NCBI GenBank assembly: GCA_947631445.1
Contig: CANRLN010000012.1
Coordinates: forward strand, 1-43,001
Source: an uncultured Clostridia bacterium
GTDB taxonomy: Bacteria > Bacillota > Clostridia > Oscillospirales > Ruminococcaceae
Length of the DNA stretch: 43,001 nt
Reading direction: 5' to 3'
Made by a program: the position numbers and the translations under genes
Notes under the pieces: generated by a model
The model's database searches: none
What the model was told of the DNA's origin: nothing
Seen by the model: only the letters and a program-made list of their open reading frames with translations
In this document: positions 35,260 through 43,001 of the stretch, piece by piece
How positions within the stretch are numbered: position 1 is the stretch's first letter
Layout: each line of letters opens with the position of its first letter

Positions 35260-36453
35260 ATGGCAAAGTGGATTGAGTGCAAAATATCTGATGTGGGAAC
35301 AGTAGTTGGAGGGGCTACTCCGTCAACGAAAAAAGCAGAAAATTATGAAAATGGAACAATTGCTTGGATTACTCCAAAAGATTTATCTACATTAAATGGA
35401 CGTTACATTAAACGAGGTGAAAGAAATATCACAGAATTAGGATTAAAAAGTTGTTCAGCTCAGCTTTTGCCAAAAAATTCTGTTCTTTTTTCATCAAGAG
35501 CACCCATAGGTTATGTAGCAATAGCAGAAAATGAAGTTTGTACAAATCAAGGATTTAAGAGTGTTATTCCTAAAGAAAATACTAATCCTCTTTTCCTCTT
35601 TTATCTATTGAAATACAATAAAGACGCAATAGAACGCATGGGAAGTGGAACAACTTTCAAAGAAGTATCGGGCAATACTATGAAGAATATTGTTGTTAAA
35701 GTGCCTGATGATTGTCAGGTACAAAAACAAATAGCACAATTATTGGGTTCTATTGACGACAAAATAGAACTTAATAATAAAATAAATAATAATTTGGAGG
35801 AGCAAACACAAGCAATATTTAACAAACACATGGAAACATATTCATATACACTTACTCCATTGGGGAATATTGCTGAAATAATTGATTGCCTACACTCTAA
35901 AAAACCAAAAAGTGTTACTAATACAACAAAACAACTTTTACAACTTAATAATATTACAGATTATGGATTTCTTGACTTGTCACAAAAATATTTTATATCA
36001 GAAGATGATTATAATAATTGGACTCGTAAATGTGAAATTGTTGAAGGTGATTGTGTTATAACAAACGTTGGAAGAATTGGTGCAGTTTCTCAAGCACCTA
36101 TTGGAACTCATGCAGCAATGGGAAGAAATATGACTTGCATTAGGTTAAAAAAAGATAAACCATTTTTTTCATATTTAATCACAGCTTTATTATCTTCACA
36201 TATACATAAAGAAATAATTAAAAATACTGACGAGGGAACAATAATGGGAGCATTGAATGTAAAAAATATTCCTTTGTTAATGTTTCCTATATTTGAATTA
36301 TCTATAATGAACTCTTTAGAAAAAACTTTATTTCCAATACGAAAATTAATTGAATGTAATTATATTGAAAACCAACGCTTAGCCCAACTTCGTGACACCC
36401 TACTTCCCAAACTTATGAGTGGTGAAATTGATGTTTCAAATGTTAAACTTTAA
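35260..36453 (+). CDS. hsdS: Type I restriction-modification system, specificity subunit
   Basis: The protein of about 397 residues has two target-recognition domains separated and followed by conserved helices. TRD1 covers about 1-160; the central spacer reads QIAQLLGSIDDKIELNNKIN; TRD2 covers about 200-350; the second spacer ends AQLRDTLLPKLMSGEIDVS. Two adjacent ATGs (35257 and 35260) follow AGAGGT; the second has the better spacing. The DNA target cannot be read from the sequence. The two halves are intact, with no inverted partial hsdS genes nearby, so there is no sign of phase-variable shuffling in this window. Confidence 0.93.
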   Translation: MAKWIECKISDVGTVVGGATPSTKKAENYENGTIAWITPKDLSTLNGRYIKRGERNITELGLKSCSAQLLPKNSVLFSSRAPIGYVAIAENEVCTNQGFKSVIPKENTNPLFLFYLLKYNKDAIERMGSGTTFKEVSGNTMKNIVVKVPDDCQVQKQIAQLLGSIDDKIELNNKINNNLEEQTQAIFNKHMETYSYTLTPLGNIAEIIDCLHSKKPKSVTNTTKQLLQLNNITDYGFLDLSQKYFISEDDYNNWTRKCEIVEGDCVITNVGRIGAVSQAPIGTHAAMGRNMTCIRLKKDKPFFSYLITALLSSHIHKEIIKNTDEGTIMGALNVKNIPLLMFPIFELSIMNSLEKTLFPIRKLIECNYIENQRLAQLRDTLLPKLMSGEIDVSNVKL

Positions 36454-36495
36454 GCCGATAAATTATTGTTTTATAAACAGAAAGGAATAAAAACC

Positions 36496-36996
36496 ATGAA
36501 AAAAAGAAAACTTAAACAACAACCTTATTATGAGATTATAAAATTAGATAAGGAGTTAAAAGAGTACAAAAAATTATGCATAGGAAAATACAAAGAATTT
36601 ACATATTACACGGATTGGAAAGAGCATATTTCTGAAGAATTAAAAAAAATGACAGATGATAAAATGAAAGAAAATTTTAAACATTATCTTATAAATCACA
36701 AAAGAGTAAACAAGTCTTTATGTACAAATTTTGTACCTGCTGTTATTTTTGGCTATACATTAATGTTTACATTTGAGTTTAATAATCAAGATACTATAAA
36801 TTTTGAGCCAAATTTTGTAGAATCATTATTATCTGCATTAGACATCGTATTTTGGATATTAATGATTATTGCTATTTTATTTTTTATTTTACGTGAGAAC
36901 AATAATATAAATCAGGATTATTATTTTTATTGTGACGTATTAAAAATATTTGAGGAAATAGAAGAAAGGACTGAAAATCATGCAGTCACTATTTAA
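36496..36996 (+). CDS. Small two-helix membrane protein within the RM operon
   Basis: The protein of about 166 residues has a basic, charged N-terminal half and two hydrophobic segments (FVPAVIFGYTLMFTF and ALDIVFWILMIIAILFFIL) separated by a short polar loop, then a charged tail. The start at 36496 follows AAAGGA; a longer frame from 36466 has no site. It overlaps hsdR by 17 nt, and hsdR's ribosome site lies inside its last codons, so it belongs to the operon. I do not recognise the family. A membrane-anchored accessory of a restriction or toxin system is possible but not shown. Confidence 0.7.
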   Translation: MKKRKLKQQPYYEIIKLDKELKEYKKLCIGKYKEFTYYTDWKEHISEELKKMTDDKMKENFKHYLINHKRVNKSLCTNFVPAVIFGYTLMFTFEFNNQDTINFEPNFVESLLSALDIVFWILMIIAILFFILRENNNINQDYYFYCDVLKIFEEIEERTENHAVTI

Positions 36997-39900
36997 AGAA
37001 GCAGACTATGAAAACGCTATAATAGAGCTTTTCCAAAGTGAATTAGGATATGACTATGTTTATGGTTACAATGTGGAACGTGATTATAAAAGCCCTCTTT
37101 ATGAAAGCGTTCTTGAGGATAGCATTTATCGCATAAATAAAGGCTTGCCCCATGATGCTATACAAGACGCATTGTTTAAACTCCACAACTTCGATAACGG
37201 CGAACTTGTGCAGAAAAATGAAACTTTTATGGGATATCTTCAAAACGGCATTGAGGCAAAATATCTTGAAAACGGTGAGGAATGCTCGACTCTTGTTTAT
37301 TTGGTGGACTATGAACATATAGAGAACAACTCTTTTATTATTGCCAATCAGTGGACTTATATTGAAAATGAAAAAAAGCGTCCCGATATAATTTTATTTT
37401 TGAATGGCTTGCCTGTTGTGGTTATGGAGCTTAAATCGCCCTCTCGTGAAGATACGGACGTTTCGGAGGCTTACAACCAACTTCGTAATTATATAGTTAA
37501 TGACATTCCCTCAATGTTTATTTACAACGCATTTTGTGTTATGAGCGATTTGGCAAATTCAAAAGTAGGCACTATAACTTCCGGTGAAGATAGATTTATG
37601 GAATGGAAAACCAAAGACGGTAGCTATGAAAATACACAGCTTGCACAGTATGACACCTTCTTTGAAGGAATTTTTGAAAAAGCAAGATTTTTAGATATAC
37701 TAAAAAATTTTATTTTGTTTTCAAATTCTGATAAAAAAATAAAAATTCTTGCAGGTTATCATCAATATTTCGCCGTAAAAAAAGCAATAGAATCAACCGT
37801 TCACGCTACCGAAACAGACGGAAAAGGTGGTGTTTTTTGGCATACTCAGGGCAGTGGAAAATCGCTGTCTATGGTCTTTTATGCTCACCTGCTCCAAAAA
37901 GCACTTAACAGCCCTACAATAGTTGTTATTACAGACAGAAATGATTTAGATAACCAACTTTTTGGACAATTTTCAAAATGTTCAGGGTTTTTAAGACAAA
38001 CTCCAATTCAAGCTGAGAGCCGTGAAAATTTAAAATCTTTGCTTGAGGGCAGAAAAGCCAATGGCATAATTTTTACTACAATGCAAAAGTTTGAAGAATC
38101 TGAAGAAGCATTAAGCGATAGGCGAAATATGATTGTTATGGCAGATGAGGCACATAGAGGGCAGTATGGCTTAAGTGAAAAGATTGATGAAAAGACGGGT
38201 AAAATAAAAATCGGCACAGCAAGAGTTATCAGAAATGCTTTGCCAAACGCTACATATATTGGTTTTACAGGCACTCCAATTTCAACTAAAGATAAAAGCA
38301 CCCGTGAAGTTTTCGGCGATTATATTGATATTTACGATATGACCCAAGCCGTTGAGGACGGAGCAACCCGACCGGTTTATTATGAAAGCCGTGTTATTAA
38401 ACTTAAGCTTGACGAAAACACATTAAAATTAATTGATGCCGAATATGACATTATAGCTGAAAATGCAGATGAAGAAGTTGTAGAAAAAAGCAAACAGAAT
38501 ATGGGCAACCTTGAAGCAGTGCTTGGAAATGATAACACTATTAATTCACTTGTAACTGATATTCTGGAGCATTACGAAAACAACCGTGAAAATCTGCTGA
38601 CGGGAAAAGCTATGATTGTTGCATATTCAAGAGAAATGGCCCTAAAAATTTATTATAAAATTTTAGAAATTCATCCCGATTGGACTGAAAAAATTGCTGT
38701 TGTTACGACAGGAAGTAACAAAGACCCCGAAGATTGGAGAGAAATAATTGGCAACAAGGCACACAGAGATGAACTTGCTAAAAAATTCAAAGATAACAGT
38801 AGTCCTCTTAAAATTGCCATTGTAGTTGATATGTGGCTGACAGGATTTGATGTGCCGTCACTTGCAACAATGTATGTTTACAAGCCTATGAGTGGGCATA
38901 ATTTAATGCAGGCTATCGCAAGAGTAAACAGAGTTTTTGAAGATAAAGAAGGTGGGCTTGTTGTTGATTATGTAGGAATTGCGTCAGCTTTAAAAAAGGC
39001 AATGAATGAATATACAGCAAGAGATAAGAAAAATTACGGTGATACAGATGTGTCGCAGGTTGCCTATCCAAAGTTTTTAGAAAAGTTAGAAATATGTGGT
39101 GATTTGTTTTACGGCTATGATTATTCAAAATTTATATCAGGTAGTGACCTTAACCGTGCCAAAACAATTACCGGTGCCGTTAATTTTATTACTGATGTTA
39201 AAAGAGAAGATGACAAGAAAACATTTGTAAAAGAGTCATTGATGCTTCATCAAGCATTGTCGTTGTGTTCGTCAATTGCAAAGGAAGAAGAAAGAATAGA
39301 AGCAGCATTTTTTGAATCGGTAAGAATTATTGTGCTAAGGCTTATGAATAATAATGATGGAAAGAAAAAAATTTCTCTAACTGAAATGAATGACAGAATA
39401 AATGAGCTTTTAAAACAAAGCATTAAAAGTGATGGGGTAATAAATTTATTTTCGGATATCAAAGAAGAATTTTCTCTATTCGACCCTAAGTTTCTTGAAG
39501 AAGTTGCAAATATGAAAGAGAAAAATTTAGCAGTAGAACTTTTGAAAAAGTTAATAGCAGAGCAAGTAACTATTTACAGACGTACAAATGTTGTTAAATC
39601 AGAAAAATTCAGCGAGATAATGCAACGTTCGCTAAATTCATATCTAAACGGTATGCTTACTAATGAAGAAATTATAGAAGAACTTTTGAATATTGCCAGA
39701 CAAATTAAAACGGCACACGAAGAGGGCGATAAACTGGGACTTACGGAAGATGAGCTTGCATTTTATGACGCATTAACCAAGCCTGAAGCAGTAAAAGATT
39801 TTTATGAAAATGAAGAATTAATAGCAATTACAAGGGAGCTTACAGAGGCTTTAAGAAAAAATAAAACAGTAGACTGGCAAAAACGTGAAAGTGCAAGAGC

Positions 39901-40027
39901 AAAAATGCGTATGATGGTGAAAAAGCTGTTAAAAAAGCACAAATATCCACCCGATGGTGTAGATGATGCTGTGCAAACAGTTTTGACACAGTGTGAACTT
40001 TGGACGGATAAAATTATGAGTGTTTAA
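36980..40027 (+). CDS. hsdR: Type I restriction enzyme, endonuclease/translocase subunit
   Basis: The 1015-residue protein cuts unmethylated DNA after ATP-driven translocation. The N-terminal nuclease domain has RPDIILF (Asp135) and VVMELKSP (Glu-x-Lys, about 150). The motor has Walker A HTQGSGKSLS (about 290), DEAHRGQYG (about 388), GFTGTPIS, and motif VI AIARVNRVF. A long helical C-terminal region follows. All catalytic residues are present and the frame is intact, so the system looks functional. Start at 36980 has GAAAGGA 9 nt upstream. An intrinsic terminator follows 10 bp after the stop. Confidence 0.96.
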   Translation: MQSLFKEADYENAIIELFQSELGYDYVYGYNVERDYKSPLYESVLEDSIYRINKGLPHDAIQDALFKLHNFDNGELVQKNETFMGYLQNGIEAKYLENGEECSTLVYLVDYEHIENNSFIIANQWTYIENEKKRPDIILFLNGLPVVVMELKSPSREDTDVSEAYNQLRNYIVNDIPSMFIYNAFCVMSDLANSKVGTITSGEDRFMEWKTKDGSYENTQLAQYDTFFEGIFEKARFLDILKNFILFSNSDKKIKILAGYHQYFAVKKAIESTVHATETDGKGGVFWHTQGSGKSLSMVFYAHLLQKALNSPTIVVITDRNDLDNQLFGQFSKCSGFLRQTPIQAESRENLKSLLEGRKANGIIFTTMQKFEESEEALSDRRNMIVMADEAHRGQYGLSEKIDEKTGKIKIGTARVIRNALPNATYIGFTGTPISTKDKSTREVFGDYIDIYDMTQAVEDGATRPVYYESRVIKLKLDENTLKLIDAEYDIIAENADEEVVEKSKQNMGNLEAVLGNDNTINSLVTDILEHYENNRENLLTGKAMIVAYSREMALKIYYKILEIHPDWTEKIAVVTTGSNKDPEDWREIIGNKAHRDELAKKFKDNSSPLKIAIVVDMWLTGFDVPSLATMYVYKPMSGHNLMQAIARVNRVFEDKEGGLVVDYVGIASALKKAMNEYTARDKKNYGDTDVSQVAYPKFLEKLEICGDLFYGYDYSKFISGSDLNRAKTITGAVNFITDVKREDDKKTFVKESLMLHQALSLCSSIAKEEERIEAAFFESVRIIVLRLMNNNDGKKKISLTEMNDRINELLKQSIKSDGVINLFSDIKEEFSLFDPKFLEEVANMKEKNLAVELLKKLIAEQVTIYRRTNVVKSEKFSEIMQRSLNSYLNGMLTNEEIIEELLNIARQIKTAHEEGDKLGLTEDELAFYDALTKPEAVKDFYENEELIAITRELTEALRKNKTVDWQKRESARAKMRMMVKKLLKKHKYPPDGVDDAVQTVLTQCELWTDKIMSV

Positions 40028-40036
40028 AAATAATAC

Positions 40037-40075
40037 TACCCTTTAACAATTACTAAAAGCTATCGTTAAAGGGTA
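40037..40075. terminator. Terminator of the restriction operon
   Basis: TACCCTTTAAC and GTTAAAGGGTA form a perfect 11 bp stem with a 17 nt loop, followed by TTTATTTGAGTTTATT. It may also stop readthrough from the convergent gene at 40124-42610. Confidence 0.75.
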
Positions 40076-40123
40076 TTTATTTGAGTTTATTGTGTTAAGA
40101 TAAGAAAATCAACAGGCTTATTT

Positions 40124-42610
40124 TTAGAAACTAATTAAGCCTACAACTTTTTTAAGTATCATCAAAGCGTCATTAGTATCAACAGTGTTATTTTTATCAA
40201 CATCAGCTGTTTTCTGCTGTTCGAGGGTTAATTCAATAAGCCCAACTACCTGTTTGAGTATGATTAAAGCGTCGGTTGTGTCGATTGCACCGTCACCACT
40301 CAAATCGCCAAGGAGTGTGTCTTGAATATCAGCTTTACTTGAAGAATTGTCTGTAATTGAAGATGTATTTTCTTGCAAAGAATTGTCAGCGTTGCTTGAA
40401 ATATCATCAACTTTGGAAGAACTGTCTATATTTGAAGATGTTTCAATTTCACTTGATGTATCCTCTGCTTGGGAAGAACTGTTAACTTGACTTGAATTTT
40501 CGTTCTTTGTATCTACGACTACTTGGTCGAATATTCCATCGTTATTTGTGTCTTTTTCAACAAGCACTCCTCCGTCTGAATCGGGAATAATCTTAATTGG
40601 TTGGTTTTGTGCATTCACGCTGACTTTTTCAGCATTTTTGCCGTCCATGTCAACATTTATTTCCAAAGTTTTTGCACCAACAACTTCGACAGTTTCGCCA
40701 TTTTTTGTGGTTTCAATCTTGTCGGTGGCTGTTCCGTCAATGGTTATTTTATCCTCGTTTATATCGTCGTCCAATGTCACATACTCGATTGTAAAACTGT
40801 CATCTTCCTGCATATTTTCGATATAAGCATAAGCATTATCTTTGTCTTCTTCAGCATTGAGAGTAAGCACGGCATCTTTTGGAATTTCAGTGTTGATAAT
40901 CATATAATCTCCTGCAATAGAAATTTGATTTGCCTCATCACCGTTTTCAAATTTGAGTTCATCATCGTCTTTTATCCAATATAAATAACCGTTTTCTTCC
41001 TCTTGAGTTTCTCCATTTATTGATATAGAATCTGATGTAATTGGTAATACTTGTAATTGATTGTAAAGATTGTTTAGTTGATTTCTAATTCCATTTTGTA
41101 CAATAGAAATGTTATTATTAAGTACAGATATAAGGCGATTATAAGTTTTCTCAAATTCTTTCTTATTTTCTATTAGTTTATCTTGATATTCTTTTGTGAA
41201 CTCTTTAAATGTCGTTGTTGTATAAGCAATATAGGAATTTTTGTTGCTTGAGCCCAAATCCAAATCATTAAATAATCCAAATCCATCATAACCAGTAGTC
41301 TTATACTTCCAAGTTTGGTATCTTCCCTCGGAATTTTTATACAAGGTTAATGTTTGAGTTGTGTTGGGTGTATTGCAATCATATACTGAAATTTCAGCTT
41401 TTGTATCATCAACAGATTTAATTCCCAAAGCTAAAAGAGCATGATTTATTTTACCGCCTAAAATATCGCCTACGATTTGAATGAAAACACATTCTCCATT
41501 ATTATTTTCATAATTTTCAATTGCTCTAAATAGTTTGTCGGGGTCTTTATTATTATCTCTTTCAGTTATAAATTCAGAGGAAAATTGATAAGCCCAAGCA
41601 CATTTAATGAAGTTTTCAGCAGAAATATTAAATATATCATAATTGCTGTTGCAATTTTTACCTCTAACATCATGCAAAGTATTTGCTTTTATTCCTGAAC
41701 TAATTTCAAATGAATTGACTGGCAACATATTATATTTTGAAGCAGCTACTGAAGTTAAAACCATTCCATAGCAAAAGCCTTCAGAATTTGGGTGGTTTTC
41801 ATAAATTAATTTCGCATATGCTGGAGAATATAGTGCATAGTCCGATATGCTAAGATTACCAGAAAAATTCTTAAATCCCCAACATTGACTTAACCCCATG
41901 GAAAAAACATCATCTTCAATGGGTATGTCATTTTCAGGCATTTTGCTGTTGTAATGAATGTTGGCGGAAGTTAGACAATCATTATAACTAGAAATATCAA
42001 TTTCATTCCATTGTTCTTTTGTGCCAGCGTAATAAACATTTTTAAGGTTTTTGCATTCATAAAAAGCATCCCATCCAATAGAAGTAACCGAATTTGGAAT
42101 TTCTATGCTTGTAAGGCTTGTACAACCCCAAAAAACACTATCTCCAATAGAAATAACCGAATTTGGAATTTTTATGTTGGCAAGGCTTGTACAACCATAA
42201 AAAGCATCATCTCCAATATAAGTAACCGAATTTGGAATTTCTATGCTTGTAAAGCTTGTGCAATCCATAAAAGCAAAACTTTCAATAGAAGTAACCGAAT
42301 TTGGAATTTCTATGTTTGCAATACTGGTGCAATCCCTAAAAGCACCATATCCAATAGAAGTAACTTTTTTTTCGTCAATTTCGCTTGGAATAGTCACACT
42401 TGTATCATTGCCAGTATATTTTGCAATTTCAATAGTATCATAATCAAGAATTGTATATTTAAAGTCCCCATAAACTAAATCTTCAGCGTTTGCCACAATA
42501 CTATTATTTACTCCAAAAACTTCACTATTTGGAACAAAGGCACACCCACAAACCATGCTCAAGGCAAGCACGCCTGCTATAATTTTTTTGCCATTCATTA
42601 TATCTTTCAT
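40124..42610 (-). CDS. Secreted LRR - papain-like - dockerin protein
   Basis: The 828-residue protein has a signal peptide (about 1-42, ending VANA). BspA-type leucine-rich repeats of 23 residues (IPNSVTSIG..AF..CTSL) run from about 74 to 193. A domain at about 235-470 has the layout of a papain-like cysteine protease: Cys280 in GFCYGM, His390 in NHALLALGI and Asp411/Asn413 in VYDCN. A middle beta-rich region is followed by a Ser-rich linker (about 700-765), then a type I dockerin (766-828) with two calcium repeats, GDLSGDGAIDTTDAL and DVDKNNTVDTNDAL. AGGAGGG precedes the ATG. The dockerin implies attachment to a cohesin scaffold at the cell surface. The protease call is by motif spacing only. 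Confidence 0.85.
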   Translation of the reverse strand: MKDIMNGKKIIAGVLALSMVCGCAFVPNSEVFGVNNSIVANAEDLVYGDFKYTILDYDTIEIAKYTGNDTSVTIPSEIDEKKVTSIGYGAFRDCTSIANIEIPNSVTSIESFAFMDCTSFTSIEIPNSVTYIGDDAFYGCTSLANIKIPNSVISIGDSVFWGCTSLTSIEIPNSVTSIGWDAFYECKNLKNVYYAGTKEQWNEIDISSYNDCLTSANIHYNSKMPENDIPIEDDVFSMGLSQCWGFKNFSGNLSISDYALYSPAYAKLIYENHPNSEGFCYGMVLTSVAASKYNMLPVNSFEISSGIKANTLHDVRGKNCNSNYDIFNISAENFIKCAWAYQFSSEFITERDNNKDPDKLFRAIENYENNNGECVFIQIVGDILGGKINHALLALGIKSVDDTKAEISVYDCNTPNTTQTLTLYKNSEGRYQTWKYKTTGYDGFGLFNDLDLGSSNKNSYIAYTTTTFKEFTKEYQDKLIENKKEFEKTYNRLISVLNNNISIVQNGIRNQLNNLYNQLQVLPITSDSISINGETQEEENGYLYWIKDDDELKFENGDEANQISIAGDYMIINTEIPKDAVLTLNAEEDKDNAYAYIENMQEDDSFTIEYVTLDDDINEDKITIDGTATDKIETTKNGETVEVVGAKTLEINVDMDGKNAEKVSVNAQNQPIKIIPDSDGGVLVEKDTNNDGIFDQVVVDTKNENSSQVNSSSQAEDTSSEIETSSNIDSSSKVDDISSNADNSLQENTSSITDNSSSKADIQDTLLGDLSGDGAIDTTDALIILKQVVGLIELTLEQQKTADVDKNNTVDTNDALMILKKVVGLISF
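42032..42391 (-). repeat. Tandem 69 bp coding repeats (BspA leucine-rich repeats)
   Basis: Five units of 23 codons lie inside the dockerin protein gene; three or four are near-identical in DNA (for example AACCGAATTTGGAATTTCTA recurs). The first unit and the last are more diverged. Such arrays can expand and contract by recombination. Confidence 0.85.
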
Positions 42611-42644
42611 GGTAAATCCCTCCTAAAAATATTTTTATATCTAA

Positions 42645-42673
42645 ATTATACCATAATAAATTCTAAATGTCAA
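42645..42673 (-). promoter_or_regulatory. Consensus promoter of the dockerin protein gene
   Basis: On the minus strand, TTGACA and TATAAT are separated by 17 bp, perfect in both boxes, 35 bp before the start codon. Confidence 0.88.
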
Positions 42674-42951
42674 TAAAAATTTATAATTTTGTAAGAATAA
42701 ACATATAATTTTAAATATTTTTGTATAATATCGCCAAATGATAAAGTGACAATTTTGTCTATTGGTACAACTTGCGACTACTGAAATTGTCAAACAAAAT
42801 CTAAAAATATCATTAGTTTAAAGAGATATGAAAATAGCAAGTGAGCAGGTTTATTCCACCCTTACCCCAAAAATTTCACAATCGCAATATAATTTTTTAC
42901 AAAAAGAAATACAATATAAAAAACATTTAACGACTTTTAGCAAGCATAAAA
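42674..42951. other. AT-rich intergenic stretch
   Basis: I see no gene, RNA or clear regulatory site here. The sequence is AT-rich with no reading frame that looks coding. Confidence 0.6.
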
Positions 42952-42982
42952 TAAAAAAATCCCCCACACCTAAGTGTGGAGG
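42952..42982 (-). terminator. Strong intrinsic terminator after the tRNA
   Basis: On the minus strand, CCTCCACAC pairs with GTGTGGGGG around a TTAG loop and is followed by ATTTTTTTATTTTA. It lies 3 bp after the tRNA 3' end. Confidence 0.8.
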
Positions 42983-42984
42983 AT

Positions 42985-43001
42985 TGGAGCTGGTAGCGTG
43001 A
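42985..43001 (-). tRNA. 3' end of a tRNA gene, probably tRNA-Thr (partial)
   Basis: On the minus strand the window's edge reads TCACGCTACCAGCTCCA. That is the end of a T-arm, an acceptor strand TACCAGC, a discriminator T and an encoded CCA. Firmicute tRNA-Thr genes often end CCAGCTCCA. Only 17 nt are visible, so the anticodon is unknown. The terminator right after it supports an RNA gene end. Confidence 0.6.

Noticed and set aside
42032-42391. Possible CRISPR array from regularly spaced repeats
   Set aside because: The 69 bp period is 23 codons in frame with a leucine-rich repeat protein, and the sequence between identical patches is also similar, unlike spacers.
42011-42478. A 155-codon plus-strand frame with repeated segments
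   Set aside because: It is the antisense of the leucine-rich repeats in the dockerin protein; the repeat comes from that gene.

Overview
The window looks like part of a low-GC, gut-type Firmicute chromosome, most likely class Clostridia and near Ruminococcus/Oscillospiraceae. The evidence is strong AGGAGG ribosome sites, TTGACA/TATAAT promoters, AT-rich intergenic DNA, CPBP membrane proteases, and a secreted protein with BspA-type leucine-rich repeats and a C-terminal type I dockerin. This placement is inference; no rRNA or other phylogenetic marker is present.

Left edge (1-3632): a DUF4230 membrane-anchored protein, two CPBP-family (CAAX protease-like) membrane proteins, and a gene-poor scar of short broken reading frames. 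One of these reads as a relaxase fragment.

Centre (3633-32380, all minus strand): a co-directional locus of about 29 kb for a thiazoline-type nonribosomal peptide, organised like the yersiniabactin and equibactin siderophore loci but built differently. In transcription order it encodes: serine O-acetyltransferase (cysteine precursor supply); an ECF importer whose two ATPases and T component are fused; its S component; an L-2-amino-thiazoline-4-carboxylate hydrolase-like protein; two ABC exporter-type half-transporters (YbtP/YbtQ-like); an A-MT-PCP NRPS; a saccharopine dehydrogenase-like oxidoreductase; a thiazolinyl imide reductase; a docking-Cy-A-PCP NRPS; a large NRPS with layout FAAL-ACP-Cy-A-PCP-PCP-PCP-docking-Cy; two thioesterases; two stand-alone condensation enzymes; a stand-alone PCP; and an Sfp-type phosphopantetheinyl transferase. 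Many junctions overlap by 1-14 nt or have short RBS-containing gaps. There is no salicylate synthase and no salicyl-AMP ligase. A fatty-acyl-AMP-ligase-like domain starts the line, and three cysteine-type adenylation domains match three heterocyclization domains. I infer an acyl-capped, three-ring thiazoline/thiazolidine metal chelator made from cysteine, with dedicated export, ECF import and possibly ring-opening recycling.

Two promoters, before cysE and before the ECF gene, each carry a GTTAG-N7-TAAC element just downstream of the -10 box. A third copy and two TTAGGTGGYTAA elements lie in the cysE upstream region. I read these as operators for a metal-dependent, DtxR-like repressor encoded elsewhere.

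Right side (33037-40027, plus strand): a complete type I restriction-modification operon, hsdM - MNT nucleotidyltransferase - HEPN - hsdS - small two-helix membrane protein - hsdR, with its own promoter and terminator. The HEPN/MNT toxin-antitoxin-like pair sits inside the operon.

Right edge (40124-43001): a secreted LRR - papain-like - dockerin protein on the minus strand with a consensus promoter, then a strong terminator and the 3' end of a tRNA gene (probably tRNA-Thr) running off the window.
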